Shown piece by piece: positions 35,029 through 47,184 of a DNA stretch of 64,000 bases. Every line of letters begins with the position of its first letter. Within the stretch, counting starts at the first letter, position 1. The DNA is from Macrocystis pyrifera. Taxonomy: Eukaryota; Sar; Phaeophyceae; Laminariales; Laminariaceae. The position numbers and the translations under genes were made by a program. The stretch is from NCBI GenBank assembly GCA_031763025.1, contig JASSKH010000021.1:186001-250000 (forward strand), in the 5' to 3' direction. The notes under the pieces are model-generated. The model had not been told where the DNA came from. It saw nothing but the letters and a program-made list of their open reading frames with translations, and ran no database searches.

Positions 35029-35235
35029 TCGGATCAACGAGGGGCAGAGCTCTGCCTCCCTGGTACGAAGTAAGTGAATCTTTGCCAGCACGCGTCGTAT
35101 ACGAAATGCTGTATCGCACCATAAGCAGCCCCGCGAAGACACGTGTGACAACATTGGTGAGGTAATCGATTCAACGAGGGGCAGAATTCTGCCCCCCTTG
35201 GTACAAAGTAAGTAAATCTTTGTAAGCAAGCGTCG
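35029..35235 (+). repeat. Diverged tandem pair with palindromes
   Basis: Two copies (35029-35098 and 35165-35235) of a unit around TCAACGAGGGGCAGA, then CTGCC, then TGGTAC-AAGTAAGT. Each centre is a near-palindrome (GGGGCAGAGCTCTGCC; GGGGCAGAATTCTGCCCC), and GTAAGT follows. Confidence 0.7.
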
Positions 35236-35639
35236 AAGCGAAGCTGTGTATCCAGGCGGGTCGTCGAGAAAACATGACGATTGCAAAGACACCGGCAACG
35301 TAACTTCGTGCGTATCTACATGGATGTTAATACAGTAGCAAAAAGTGTGGATAACGAGTTGCGTTGGTGTCTGAGTACAGTCGAACAAAATAAACTAAAC
35401 TATATAAGTAAACAAAATACATCTATAAAACCATATACATATCTGAAAAAAAAAAAAAAAAAAAAACGTGGCATTGGAGTATCGAGGGCGAATGTGAGAC
35501 CCCCAAGGTGCGTCGTCACACGTGAGCGCAAATATCTTCATATTAGCATAAGTCAAGCGGATCCCCCCCCAGCCAACAGAGCGTCTATGGCCAAAATAAC
35601 GGTCGCCGCTTCCTAACGTACGTGCGCCGCCCTCGATCC
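35236..35639. other. No gene; poly-A tract
   Basis: Contains a run of about 22 A's near 35445-35466. Otherwise nothing recognised. Confidence 0.4.
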
Positions 35640-38168
35640 CTTATACCCATGAGTCGAACGGAACAAACGCCAGACACAGACGGTTGGCGGCGAGACCAAG
35701 CAGTCGCCCTCGCCTAAGTCCCCGACTGAGCCAAGCGAAATCATCGTCATATCCGGGGCCATGGGGTGAAGGGAGAGAAAGGTAAGCCAAGACCGCGATC
35801 ACGGCTGGGCCATATACCCCCGGAACACCACCGAAGCATGACACACGCGGCTCAGACACAAAGTAAAGGGGTATATCGTATTGTCCACACGTATACGAGG
35901 ACCCAAAGGAGAATACAGCAGAGTCGAGCGAGAGGGAGGGGGCACCACAGTACCAGACCCCGGAGGACCATACCCTCCCTCCCCCCGTCAAAACGAGAGA
36001 ATACAGCAGTATCACGAGGGAGGGAGGTGGCACGAGAGAATACAATAGTATCGAGGGGAGTGAGGGGGCACAACAGTACCAGACATCGTAGGATCATACC
36101 CCCCCCCCCACCGTCGAAACGAGGACGTACAGCAGCATCAAGCGGACAGGAGGGGGCACAACAGTACCAGACCCTGTAAGACCATACACTCCACTCCACC
36201 GTCCAGACGCGAAATAAGCCGTATCAAGATTGAGGGAGGGGGCACAACAGTACCAGACCCCGTAGGACCATACCCTCCACTCTACCGTCAAGCGAGAGAA
36301 TACCGCCGTGTCAAGGGGGAGTGAGGGGGTACAACAGTACCAGACCCCGTAGGATCCTACCCTACCCTCAACTGTCTAACCGAAAGAATGCAGCAGTATC
36401 CAGAGGGGGGAAGGGGGCACAGCAGTACCAGACCCCGTACTACCCTACCCTCCCCTCCACCGTCAGAACGAGAGAATACAGCAGTATCAAGAGGGCGGGA
36501 GGGGCACAACAGTACCAGACCCCGAATACCGCCGTGTCAAGGGGGAGTGAGGGAGCACAACAGTACCAGACCCCGTAGGGTCCTACCCTCCCCGCAACTG
36601 TGAAAACCGAGAGAATGCAGCAGTATCCAGAGGGAGGAAGGGGGCACAACAGTACCCGCCCCGTAGGACCCTACCCTCCCCTCCGCCGTCAGAACGAGAG
36701 AAGACGGTGGTATCAAGAGGGCGGAAGGGGCACAACAGTACCAGACCCCGTAGGACATACGCTCCACTCCACCGTCAAGGCGCTTGCCGGAACTATAGCC
36801 GAATCAACGATCGTGGCAGTGGGGAAAACGACGGTCGTGACCGCGGGGTAAGGGGTAGGTAAGGCGAGAGCGTATCCGCGTCCGTGCAATACCCCAGCGC
36901 AATATTGAACCAGCGGCCCAAACACAAATAAGAGGTTATACAGCAGAATCGACACGTGTGCACCTGCAGTTGCCGAGAGTGAGAGGGCAACGCAATACCA
37001 GGCGCCTCGACATCATACACTTAACCCAGTAGTCGAAGCAACGATCGTGGCAGCAAGGTAACCCCACGGTCGGAACCACGGGGTAAGGGGAGGGGAGGTA
37101 AGCCGAAATCGCATTCGACGGCTGTGTCATTTACCACCGTAACATCATACACGCGGCTCAGACATAAAATGAGAGGGCATGCAGTAGTATCGACGCGTAT
37201 ACGAGTACCAAAAGAAAACACAGCAGTATGGACCCTCCCCTCCCCCGTCCAAATGAGAGAATGCAGCAGTATCGGGAGGGAGTGAGGGGGTATAACAGTA
37301 CCCGACCCCGTAGAGTCACACCCTCCACTCCACCGTCAAACGAGAGAATACAGCAGTATCGAGAATGAGTGAGGGGGCCGTAGGATCACACCTTCTCCTC
37401 CACCGTCAAATCGAGAGAACAAAGCCTTATCGAGGAGCACTACCTTCCCCCCATACCCTCGCCGCCGTCAAAGCGAGAGAATACAGCAGTGTCGAAAGGG
37501 AGTGAAGGGGCACAACAGTACCAGACCCCGTAGGATCATACCCTCCACTCCACCGTCAAAAGGAGAGATTGCAGCAGTATCGAAGGGGAGTGAGGAGGTA
37601 CAACAGTACCAGGCCCCGTAGGATCATACCCTCTACTCCACCGTCAAAACGAGAGGATTCGGTAGTATCGAAAGAGAGTGAGTGGGCACAACAGTATCAG
37701 ACCCCGTAGGATCACATCCTTCACTTCACCGTCAAAACGAGAGAATACTGCAGCATCGAGAGGGAGTGAGGGGGCACAACAGTACCAGACCCCGTAGGAT
37801 CATACCCGCCACTCCACCGTCAAACGAGAGAATACAGCAGTATCGAAGGAGTGAGGGGGCAACACAGCACCAGACCCCGTAGGATCATACCCTCTACTCC
37901 ACCATCGAACGAGAGAATACAGCAGTAACGAGAGGGAGTGAGAGGGCACACCCCGTACGACCATACCCTCCCCTGCACCGTCAACCGAGAGAATACTGCA
38001 GTATCGAGGGGTGAGGGGGCACAACAGTACCAGACCCCGTAGGATCATACCCGCCACTCCACCGTCAAACGAGAGAAAACAGCAGTGTCGAGAATGAGCG
38101 AGGGGGCACAACAGTACCTGACCCCGTAGGATCATACCCTCCACTCCACCGTCATAACGAGAGAATAC
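35640..38168 (+). repeat. Satellite 2, left block (~90-bp unit)
   Basis: Roughly 25 units of about 75-95 bp containing CCCTCCACTCCACCGTCAAA, CGAGAGAATACAGCAGTATC, GAGGGGGCACAACAGTACCA and GACCCCGTAGGATCAT. The left edge is more diverged, and two longer variants near 36790 and 37030 carry a CGATCGTGGCAG insert. Frames on the minus strand read a repeated YGVWYCCAPS-type peptide; these are a by-product of the repeat. The same unit resumes at 52380. Confidence 0.92.
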
Positions 38169-38615
38169 TGTTGTAACATCGCGTCGTACGTTAATTCGTA
38201 TATAGTTTGGGATCAATGAGGCCTCCTGCTGCGACCAGCCGGAGACTCTCACCCAGGGTTACTACTCCCGCGTTGATTGTCCGGCAATCAACGCGGTACC
38301 TCGTCGCAGAGAGTAGGTACCCCGGTAAAATAAACACTAACACAACTGATGTCGTTATCGACGGTACACCTCGCTACCAACGATGGGCGGGCGGGATGGT
38401 CTGTTTTTTCCTAGCCTCTTTCTACTTTGTCGTGCTGTTGTAGAGCTGCGATATCGCTCACGGAGTGATACTCAATCACTGTCTCCCCATACAACAAGGA
38501 GGCTTTCCCGAAAAGGGATCCACCCTGCTGGCGTCCCCGCTTTTCTGGTCCAGATTACTGTTGTAACATCGCGTCGTACGTTAATTCGTATATAGTTTGG
38601 GATCAATGAGGCCTC
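38166..38615 (+). mobile_element. Short element B with 60-bp direct repeats
   Basis: A 330-bp body (38226-38555) lies between two identical 60-bp direct repeats (38166-38225, 38556-38615) that start TACTGTTGTAACATCGCG and end ATCAATGAGGCCTC. The body contains a perfect hairpin with 11-bp arms (CGCGTTGATTG and CAATCAACGCG) and a longer pairing GCTGCGAC with GTCGCAG. Its last 154 bp recur at 52225-52379 with the same right end, CCAGAT. The repeats end in the same ATGAGGCCTC as in element A although the rest of their sequence differs. No transposase was seen. Confidence 0.55.
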
Positions 38616-39730
38616 TCTCTGCTGCGGCATGAGATCACACCCATACTTGTTGACCCTTCTCTTATCTCAATGTCGTCGCTCTTTTGATGCGTATCCTGTT
38701 TGCGGGTGCCTTCTATTCCTTATTGTCCCCAAACTTGTAGCCTAGTTGATTAGGGGTTCTGCTACCGTTGGTTGTCCCGTGGGAACGTCGTGTACGATTT
38801 TCCAGACCCCTCTGACGGTGATTCGCGCTGAGGTATGCGATCGCGGTGTGATGCACCCGGAACGCGTTTACCTGGTTGTCGGCACGCAGTGTTGTAGCGT
38901 GTCTCCGTGCGGTTCTTCCGGAACTAGCATACGCTTATGTCGTGCTTGAGGGGCGACAAAGGCGGAGCGTTTATGTAGGTGGTCTCCCACACTATATTTT
39001 CTCAGATACTGCAGCCCGCCCCCCACCGTAGTTACCATACGCTTTCGTCTAACGAAGCACGCATAACGTCTGCCACAGTCGGCATGTTTTCTACGTTTCG
39101 CTTGGTCCTCGCCCCCTCATCCCATTTGTTCCTCGACTTTCAGATTTGGGGAAAATGGGAACGAGAAACCTACTTCTCGGTGCCTCCGTGATAGGGTCAC
39201 GAGCCATACGCTGGCAGATCCCACCACGCTTGATACGGCACGATGTACAATTATGTTTGTTATAGCAAGCAATTACAGGCACCTGAGATACGGTGCACCA
39301 CTCACTACCGTGGGTTGCGATGTACTTGAAGCTAACGTAGGTTCGATGCGACTGTGACCAGACGCACCCGCCGAGAGACATGGCGGACGTAAGGGCAATT
39401 AATTGCAACGACACTTCGGATTGACGGTCTATGAATATCAGTAGTATGATATGTATACATATATTTATATTCCGTACAGTTTCTACCACGCGGGTACAGA
39501 CGTGAAACAGTTGTCGATTATATGTGATATAGACTTGATCGGTCAAAATAAGTGTCACGGATGCAAAATATACTGGTTCGTGCGCTCGCTGTTTTTCTGT
39601 GCGTGTGTCAACGTGTTCGCGTATGCGCTCGAGGACTCGCATGTATACGACATGTACTTCTTATTTTATATTGTTTTGCCACTATGTACCGGTATGTATA
39701 TTGTAACATTGTGTACATGAAAGTGGGATT
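38616..39730. other. Unassigned; 183-codon minus-strand frame
   Basis: The only sizeable frame is 39642-39091 on the minus strand, from an ATG (MRVLERIREHVDTRTEKQ). It shows no domain I know, contains several Cys near its C-terminal third, and has no second copy in the window. It could be chance. The plus strand has a frame (39451-39720) dominated by Tyr, Val and Cys, probably spurious. Confidence 0.25.
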
Positions 39731-40320
39731 ACGCCGCGACTCGTCATATTAGTCGCCAGGTGCGTGGCCCGTGCACGTTCCCCCCTTGTATTAACGCCAG
39801 CACCTTACGCTCCCGCTGTTCCCGTTACAGTTCCACATCGCCGCTTATCGTGTCGCGAACGCTGGCGCACTCCTGGCGTCGATTCGCCTGTGCTGTCGCG
39901 TACAGGTCGCTATGCATAGCCCAGCCTTCCGTTATTCCTGTGTTACCGTTCGTCAAGTGTTGCATCCCCGTCCCTATTTCTAGCAGCCGGCGACGGCGAC
40001 CCTATCGATCATGGTACGCCCCGCTTACATGTACGTGTCGTGCGATTGAGAGTCAGCCGTCGCGCTACTCCCCTTACTCTATGTGTGACCGTCCTCCGGT
40101 GTCGTCGCACTCTATCCTCTCGTGCGTTGACAAGTCGCCGTCCCTTAGTATTACCGTCGCCACCGCTCTCGTGGCTCTTCCGGCCACAAACACGCCCCGC
40201 TGTCCTCGCTTTCCTGAACCGCCATACGATACACGAATCCCCCGTCGTTTTTAGGCAGGCATGGTTTCCATCGATGGTACCGTCCTTATTGTTCCTCGCG
40301 GTTCTCGCGCTTTCTTAGCA
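39731..40320. other. Unassigned open stretch
   Basis: A 164-codon plus-strand frame (39760-40254) is rich in Ser, Arg and Pro. The opposite strand shows an equally protein-like segment with VFVAGRATRAVATVILRDGD. I recognise neither. This may be old coding sequence of a mobile element on the minus strand. Confidence 0.25.
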
Positions 40321-40399
40321 AAAAAAAAAACTCCGGCCCAACGGCGCCCACGGCCGCTGAATGTTTGACCCCGCGTCCGGGTACGTACAGCTAAAACCC

Positions 40400-40400
<1 letters not shown>

Positions 40401-40433
<33 letters not shown>

Positions 40434-40926
40434 CAGAGAGTATACTCCACTACGAAATGGTGGTTCGCGTCAGCACGGTTTCGTTCGTCGATGCCTCGCG
40501 CGTAGTTGTCCACCGGGGTTGAACCGTGAGACCGCAGTGTACCTAATAACCTTGCATGGTTGGAAGACAAACCCTGCTCGCTCGTGGTGGCCGTAATGTC
40601 ACCCTGTGCTCAAACGTGTCGGGGATTTAGCCCTATTTCCGTGATCGGGGTTGTGACCTAGGGCTGACCGAGTATGTGAGTTGCGGTGGGCTGCCGTCGT
40701 ACCGATAGCAGCTCGGAGGTGTAACCCTACGTGCTCGCTCGTGCGCGTTGGAGATTGACCCCAGCGTGCTTACTGGGGCCGCATGGCCAGAGCCGCCCGC
40801 AGGAGTAAGCCCCTCAAGGTGCGACGGTGCCTACTCCCGAATGTCTACTAGTCGCGGTCCGGGGATTCACCCGGTATATTCGACCCCGTTCGGACGCGTT
40901 CTACGTTAGAAGTGAAACATTTCCGC

Positions 40927-40958
<32 letters not shown>

Positions 40959-41177
40959 CGGGGGTTCCTTAGCCCAAAATCGTCGGAATGCCAATCTTGT
41001 TTCGAAATTGACGTTTTAATATACTTGGGCCATGGGAGTATTCATCGAGATTCAACGTGATTTTTTTTTTTTTTTTTTTTCAGTTTTAGGGTAGGGTATG
41101 GAGCTCCTTAAGTGAGGAGCTCCAGAAAATAGGGTTAACCTCGATCGTACAACGATTTTTTTTTTTTTTTTTTTTTT
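40401..41177. repeat. Homopolymer-bounded satellite fringe
   Basis: T30 at 40401-40430, A29 at 40930-40958, T20 at 41061-41080 and T22 at 41156-41177 separate stretches of diverged satellite 3. Between the last two T runs lies a hairpin with 10-base arms (GAGCTCCTTA, TGAGGAGCTC). Confidence 0.8.
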
Positions 41178-42840
41178 GTTATGAAACCCTGTTTGCTTGT
41201 TGTGGCCGTAGAGCCAACTGGCCGTCGCTCGTTTGTCCATTCTCATTATCGTGTCTCTCATTATCGAATCGGCCGGAGTAAGTACCTCAACGTGCCACGG
41301 TGCCTACTCCCTAAGGTTTACTAGTTGCGGTCCGGGGATTCGACTCGTTGTATTCGACCGCGTTCGTCCGGGATTAAATCCTGTTTGCTTGCTGTGGCCG
41401 TAGTGTCAACTGGCCGTCGTTAGTTTGTCCCTTCTCACTATCGCACCTCTCGTTATCGAATCGGCAGGAGCAAGCACCTCAGCGTGCTACGGTGCCTACT
41501 CCCTAATGTCTACTTGTTGCGGTCCGGGGATTCAACCGGTCGTATTCGACCGCGTTCGTCGAGGATTAAACCCTGTTTGCTTGCTGTGGCCGTAGTGCCA
41601 ACCAACCGTCGCTCGTTTGTCCATTATCATTATCGTATCTCTCGTTATGGAATCGGCAGGGGTAAGCACCTCAACGTACCACGGCGCCTACTCCCTAATG
41701 TCTACTACGGTAGACGCGGTCCGGGAATTCAACCAGTTGTCTTCGACCGCGTTCGTCCGGGATTAAATCCTGTTTGCTTGCTGTGGCCGTAGTGCCAACC
41801 AGCCGTCGCTCGTTTATCCCTGCTCGCTATCGCATCTCTCGCTATCGAGTCGGCAAGAGTAAGCACCTCAGCGTGCCACGGCGCCTACTCCCTAATGTCT
41901 ACTACGGTAGTCGCGGTCCGGGGATTCAACTCGTCGTATTCGACCGTGTTCGTCCGGGATTAAACCCTGTTTGCTTGTTGTGGCCGTAGTGCCAACCAGC
42001 CGTCGCTCGTTTGTCCCTGCTCGCTATCGCATCTCCCGCTATCGAGTCGGCAAGAGTAAGAACCTCAGCGTGCCACGGCGCCTACTCCCTAATGTCTACT
42101 ACGGTGGTCGCGGTCTGGGGATTCAACTCGTCGTATTCGACCGTGTTCGTCGGGGATTAAACCCTGTTGGCTTGCTGTGGCCGTAGTGCCAACCAGCCGT
42201 CGCTCGTTTGTCCCTTCTCACTATCGCATCTCTCGTTATCGAATTGGTAGGGGTAAGCACCTCAACGTGCCACGGCGCCTACTCCCTAATGTCTAATAGT
42301 CGCCGTCCGGGGATTCGTTGTATTCGACAGCGTTCGTCGGGGATTAAACCCTGTTTGCTTGTTGTGGACGTAGAGCCAACCGGCCGTCGCTCGTTTGTCC
42401 TTGCTCGCTATCGCATCTCCCGCTATCGGATCGGCAGGAGTAAGCACCTCAGCGTGCCACGATGCCTACTCCCTAATGTCTGCTACGGTAGTCGCGGTCC
42501 GGGGATTCAACTCGTCGTATTCGACCGTGTTCGTCGGGGATTAAACCCTGTTTGCTTGCTGCGGCCGTAATGCCAACCAGCCGTCGCTCGTTATCCCTTG
42601 TCACTATCGCATCGCTCGCTATCGAATTGGCAGGGGTAAGCACCTCAACGTGCCACGGTGCCTACTCCCTAATGTCTACTACGGTCGTCGCGGTCCGGGG
42701 ATTCAACCCGTCGAATTCGACCGCGGGGGGTCCAACCCGTTGCACTACACCGTGTTCGTCGGGAATTAAACCCTGCTTTCTTGCTGTGGCCGTACTGCCG
42801 AGCAGCCGTCGCTTGTCTTCCCCTTCGGGGGTGTAACCCT
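41178..42840 (+). repeat. Satellite 3, ~197-bp unit
   Basis: About eight units with a period near 197 bp. Landmarks are ATTAAACCCTGTTTGCTTG, CCGTCGCTCGTTTGTCC, TAAGCACCTCAACGTGCCAC, TACTCCCTAATGTCTACT, and GGTCCGGGGATTCAAC followed by TCGTATTCGACCG. Unlike satellite 1 there is no obvious higher-order block. Diverged relatives extend back to about 40560. Confidence 0.9.
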
Positions 42841-42976
42841 GCGGGCGCGGTCAGGCCTTGACGCCCAGCCTCCGTTGTCGAATTAATCGGTGCGTAACCC
42901 TTGGGCCGTCATATATATGCGTCGAGGCTGGGACCTTAGATATACTTGCTGTGGGTCTGTCATTAGTCGTGATGTA

Positions 42977-43315
42977 TATACGGCGTCCTCGGTGGCTTGG
43001 TAGGTGGTCCGCGAGCCTACCAAGATCAATTTCGTGAGTTCGAGTATCACCGAGTGCATGCTCATAGGGATTTTTTCTTGCATAAAATTGATTATCAGCG
43101 GAAAGCGCGAGAGCGTGAGTTAGCTGTACATTCGATGAAAATCGACGAGCAGTGGGAATGCTGAACTCTATGCGCGATAAAAAATAAAGGCACGTACCGG
43201 GGGGGAGAAGGGACGACACCTGTGACCACGGCTTGTCCAGAAGATCGTCGAGGGTAAAACCTCCTACGAGTGGGCTGGAAAGTAAAAGTGATGATAAAAA
43301 AAATATATATAGATA
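42977..43315 (+). mobile_element. tRNA-derived SINE, copy 2
   Basis: The best-preserved copy. TGGCTTGGTAGGTGG (42993-43007) fits a pol III A box and GAGTTCGAGTATCAC (43036-43050) a B box, at tRNA-like spacing. The shared body follows. The 3' end is AAAGTGATGAT plus an A-rich, TATA-repeat tail. Compared with copy 1 the body has a few substitutions and indels. Confidence 0.85.
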
Positions 43316-43618
43316 CAACTATAATTACGATTTTTGAGGTCGTTGTCACTTGCTAGCTCTTGGCAGACAGACCGACTGATAGACAGCTCTTCGCGAACAG
43401 CCCTTCTTCTTTGAAACAGCCGAACAGCCAAACAGCCAAACAACATTTCTTCTTTCTTCTTCGCAAACTGCAACCAAAAGACAGCTCTTCGCACAACGCC
43501 TAGAAGAGGCGTCTCGCCTTCGACGAACGGCATCTAGATGCAGCTGTAGGCGGCCAAGCTGCTTGCTGCTGTCTGCTGGTGCTGCAACCCCCGCCTCTCT
43601 CTTCTCCACGCCCCCTAA

Positions 43619-45316
43619 GCTCACCTCCCCCTCGTCGAGAGGCGCGTGGTCCTCGCCCTCTGGCAAGAGAGCGGCAACGACAAAGACCGACCTGGTGCCG
43701 ACTGTTGTTTGCGACCGGTGCACGGACCAGCACTTACTTACTTGCCCAAGAACTCCGCGCCTGGTGGCAAAAACGTGGCCTTCGCCACCTGCGAGGATCT
43801 AATGTGCGATGGTGGCGGGATCATCCTGTATTGGGCAACCAACTGCGAGTTATGTGCTCGCCCGATCAAGGAAGGGACTGTCTCGTACCCCCTCGATACT
43901 GCTGACAGTGGTGAGTGTCTTGGGTCTATTGTTGAATGCTGTATGTTGCCAGTACGTTTTTTTGGGGTTTTCAATTGCCTTTTTGCATACAAACCTACCT
44001 CAAAGCGTTTATTATTTTTTGGACTCATCCATGTTCGTTCTTTCCCCTTCGTGCGTTGCGTCGGCTCCTCTTACACAGTGCACGCGAACGCGCACATGCA
44101 CAACTGTTTGCGGGACGTGAACGAAGGAACGGAGGATTCAGCTGTCGCCGTCACCGCACCGAACGATGTGAGTGCTGCTGCTACTGTGGTGCATTTTCGG
44201 TGCACACGATTTCTGTGTGTACATGTTTTGGTGACCCTACGTACCCCCTTTGCTCGTTTTCGGCGGCTGCTGCTGCTGCTGCTGCTGCTGCTGTCAGCGC
44301 CACGCCATGAGTGCTGCTGCTGTGCACCTGCTGCTCCTGTGCACTTGCTGCTGCTGTGCACTAGCTGCTGCTGTAGTGCTGCTGCGTTGTTGCCGTGCAT
44401 CATGCTGGAAGTGTACATATTTTCGGATCGTCAATAAAATTCCGTAGGTTTCGCGATGGCGGCATACTAGGGTACATCATGCTTTTTTTCTTCCATATTT
44501 TCATATCGTTGCTATGCTGCTGCTGCTGCTGCTGCCAACGCTGCTGCTGCCAACGCTGCGGCGATTCATTGCAGCTTCTGCTGCTGCTAATGCTGTACCA
44601 GGTAGCTGCTTCTGCTGCTGCTAATGCTGCCGCAATATCCACTGACTGCTGAATGTTCGTATGTACTCGGATTATTGTTTTTATTGGTCGTTTTTGTACC
44701 CAAATTGTTCTTTTGATACGTGAAAAATATGTTTGTCGTTTTGCTCCTGCATTTTGCGTACGTACTGCTTTTTCTCGTTTTTGGCTTGATTTTTTTTCCT
44801 ATCGTTGCTACGTTGCTATGCTGCTGCTTGCTGCTGCTGTGGTGCTGCTGCGTGGTTGCCGTACATCATGCTGCACTTGTGTGTGTACATATTTCTGTAT
44901 CGTCACTGAATTTCCGTAGGTTTTGCGATCGCGGCATACCAGGGTACACAGTTTTCTTCTTCCTTATTTTCATGTCGTTGCTATGTTGCTGCTGCCAATG
45001 CGGATTATTGTTTTTGTTGGCCATTTTTGTACCCAAATGTTTTTTTTTTATACGTAAAAAAAAATATTTTGGTCGTTTTGCTCCTGCATTTTGCGTACGA
45101 ACTACTTTTTCTCGTATTTTAGCTTGGTTCTTTTCGTATTGTTACTTCGTATGCTGCTGCTGCGTTGTTGCCGTACAGCATGCGGGGTTGGGTCTATCTT
45201 TAGTGAGGTACCAAAAATACTTTTCGGACGGACTCGGGGTACATACTCTTTTTCTTCTTCTTCATTCATATCGTTGCTATGCTGCTGCTGCTGCCAACGC
45301 TGTGGCGATCCGTTGC

Positions 45317-45353
<37 letters not shown>

Positions 45354-46947
45354 ATTAATAGTGGTGCCGCAATATTCACTGAATTGAATGTTCGTATGTA
45401 CTCGGATAATTGTGTTTCTTGGTCGTTTTGTCGTTTTGTGGCGCTGCTGCGTTGTTCCCGTACACATCATGCTGGACATGATTTGTGTGCCTATTACACT
45501 TGTGCGTGTGTACATATTTCTCTATCGTCAACGATTTTTTTTGTGGTGTTGCTGCGTTGTTGCCGTACATCATGCTGGACGCGATTTGTGTGTGTATTAC
45601 ACTCGTGTGTGTGTACATATTTCTGTATCGTCAATAATTACCGTACGTTTTGCGATTGCGGCAGACCAGGGTACATAGTTTTTTTCTTCCTTCTTTTCAC
45701 ATCGTTGCTATGCTGCTGCTGCAGCCAACGTTGCGGCGATCCGTTGCTGTTGCTGCTGCTGCTGCTGCTGTTAATGCTAATAATAATGCTGCCGCAATAT
45801 TCACTGGATGTTCGCATGTACTCGGATTATTGTTTTTCTTGATCGTTTTTGTACCTAAATGGTCGTTTGAGTACCTGGAAAAAATATTTTGGTCATTTTG
45901 CAGCTGCATTTTGCGTACGTACTGCTTTTTCTCGTTTTGGACTTCGTTCTTTCCATATCGCTGCTACGCTGCTGTGGTGCTACTGCTGCGCGTTGTACAT
46001 CATGTTGGTCATTTGTGTGTACATATTTTTGTTTCGCCAATGAAATTCCGTAGTTTTTGCGGTCGCGGCATACCAGGGTACATACTTTGTTTCCTCTTTT
46101 TTATCATATATTTGCTATGCCGCTACTGCTGCCAACGCTGCGGCGATCCATTGCTGTTTTTCTGCTGCTTCTGCTGCTGCTAATGTTGCTAATGCTGCCG
46201 CAACCACTGCTCGAAGCCGTTGCTACTGCTGCTGCTGCGGCTGCTGCGGCTGATACTGCTAATGCTGGCTCAATATCCACTGATTGTTCTTATGTATTCG
46301 GATTACTGTTTTTCTTGGTCGTTTTTGCACCCAAATGGTCGTTTTGGTACGTTAAAAAAGTATTTTGGCCGTTTTCCTGCTGCGTTCTACGCATGTACTT
46401 GCTGCTTCTGCTGCTGCTGCTGCTGCTGCCGTCGTATAGCAAGCGATTACGTACTGCTGTTGTGCCGCTGTAGAGCAGTACAAATAATGAACTCTGCCCC
46501 CCTTCCCCCCCTCCCCCGCCATTCCCTGCACGCCACTCCCGCCCCGCGCTCCCTGTTTACTTCGATCAGGTCGGTGGCAAGTGCTGCAACTGCCGCCTGA
46601 CGGACTCCACCATCAAAGACGGAGACATCATCATCAAGCGCAAAAAGACTCCCTTCCATTTCGCCTGCTCCAGGGCTTCGCGGAATTCCGAAGCAGTACG
46701 CCAAGCAGATTGTCTCCATCCAGGACGAATGAGAGGCAACAAATTGTTCCCACATTTCCCAAAATCACGATTATTTTCTCCCTACACATACCCAACGGAT
46801 TCAACAGCGGACAGATCCACATTCTGGGCCTCCCGCCTCGTTACTACAGCAGCCTGGAAGACTATTTACGTATCATGTCTCATCCAAACTCCTATGCTGG
46901 CTAAATCGAAATCGCGGCCGCCCAGCAACTATACAACATTTCCATAA
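43619..46947 (+). CDS. Possible zinc-finger protein gene, two exon pieces
   Basis: The first piece, 43619-43910, is open without its own ATG, reads a Cys-bearing segment (ATCEDLMCDGGG, NCELCARPIKEGT) and ends at a consensus donor, CAGTG/GTGAGT. The second, about 46571-46947, follows an acceptor-like TTTACTTCGATCAG and reads GGKCCNCRLTDSTIKDGD then TPFHFACSR, a C-x2-C ... H-x2-C arrangement as in treble-clef or PARP-type fingers, and runs to a stop. The two Cys segments resemble each other (CARPIKEG, CRLTDSTIKDG). The frames do not join directly across the 2.6-kb gap, so a missing exon, a different boundary or a pseudogene is likely. I do not know the protein family. Confidence 0.35.
44250..46470 (+). 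repeat. CTG-rich degenerate tandem region
   Basis: Several imperfect copies of a long unit containing (CTG)n runs, CCAACGCTGCGGCGATCC, CCGTACATCATGCTG, TTCGTATGTACTCGGATTAT and TTTGCGTACGTACTGC. The frames rich in Leu and Cys, or Gln and Ser, come from the triplet runs and are not convincing proteins. It occupies the putative intron of the zinc-finger gene. Long, repeat-filled introns are common in brown algae, which is only weak support for the taxon. Confidence 0.8.
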
Positions 46948-47184
46948 CCGTTGTCGTCGCCGGCACTGCTGCTTTCCCCTCTGTCCCGAACCTTCCTTGA
47001 AACAACAGCATGTATGTTGTATATCATCCACATGCCATGCACTACTCCACTCTCTCCCCGCACTGATGAAATATGTTATCCTTATTGTTAGACGAATGTC
47101 ATTCTTACTCTTGCGTCACCCGATCTTACGTTTCACATTACATTCACAAATAAACGCGATTATTACATCCTTCACCATTTCTTA
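46948..47184. other. No gene recognised
   Basis: AT-rich spacer with nothing recognised. Confidence 0.35.

Noticed and set aside
35641-38252. Repeated YGVWYCCAPS-type peptides on the minus strand
   Set aside because: By-product of the ~90-bp satellite; stops and shifts are scattered and no unit is kept in frame.
39760-40254. 164-codon plus-strand gene
   Set aside because: Ser/Arg/Pro composition with a more protein-like antisense; reported only as an unassigned stretch.
44250-46470. Leu/Cys- or Gln/Ser-rich proteins over the CTG runs
   Set aside because: Triplet runs read in several frames on both strands; no single frame persists.
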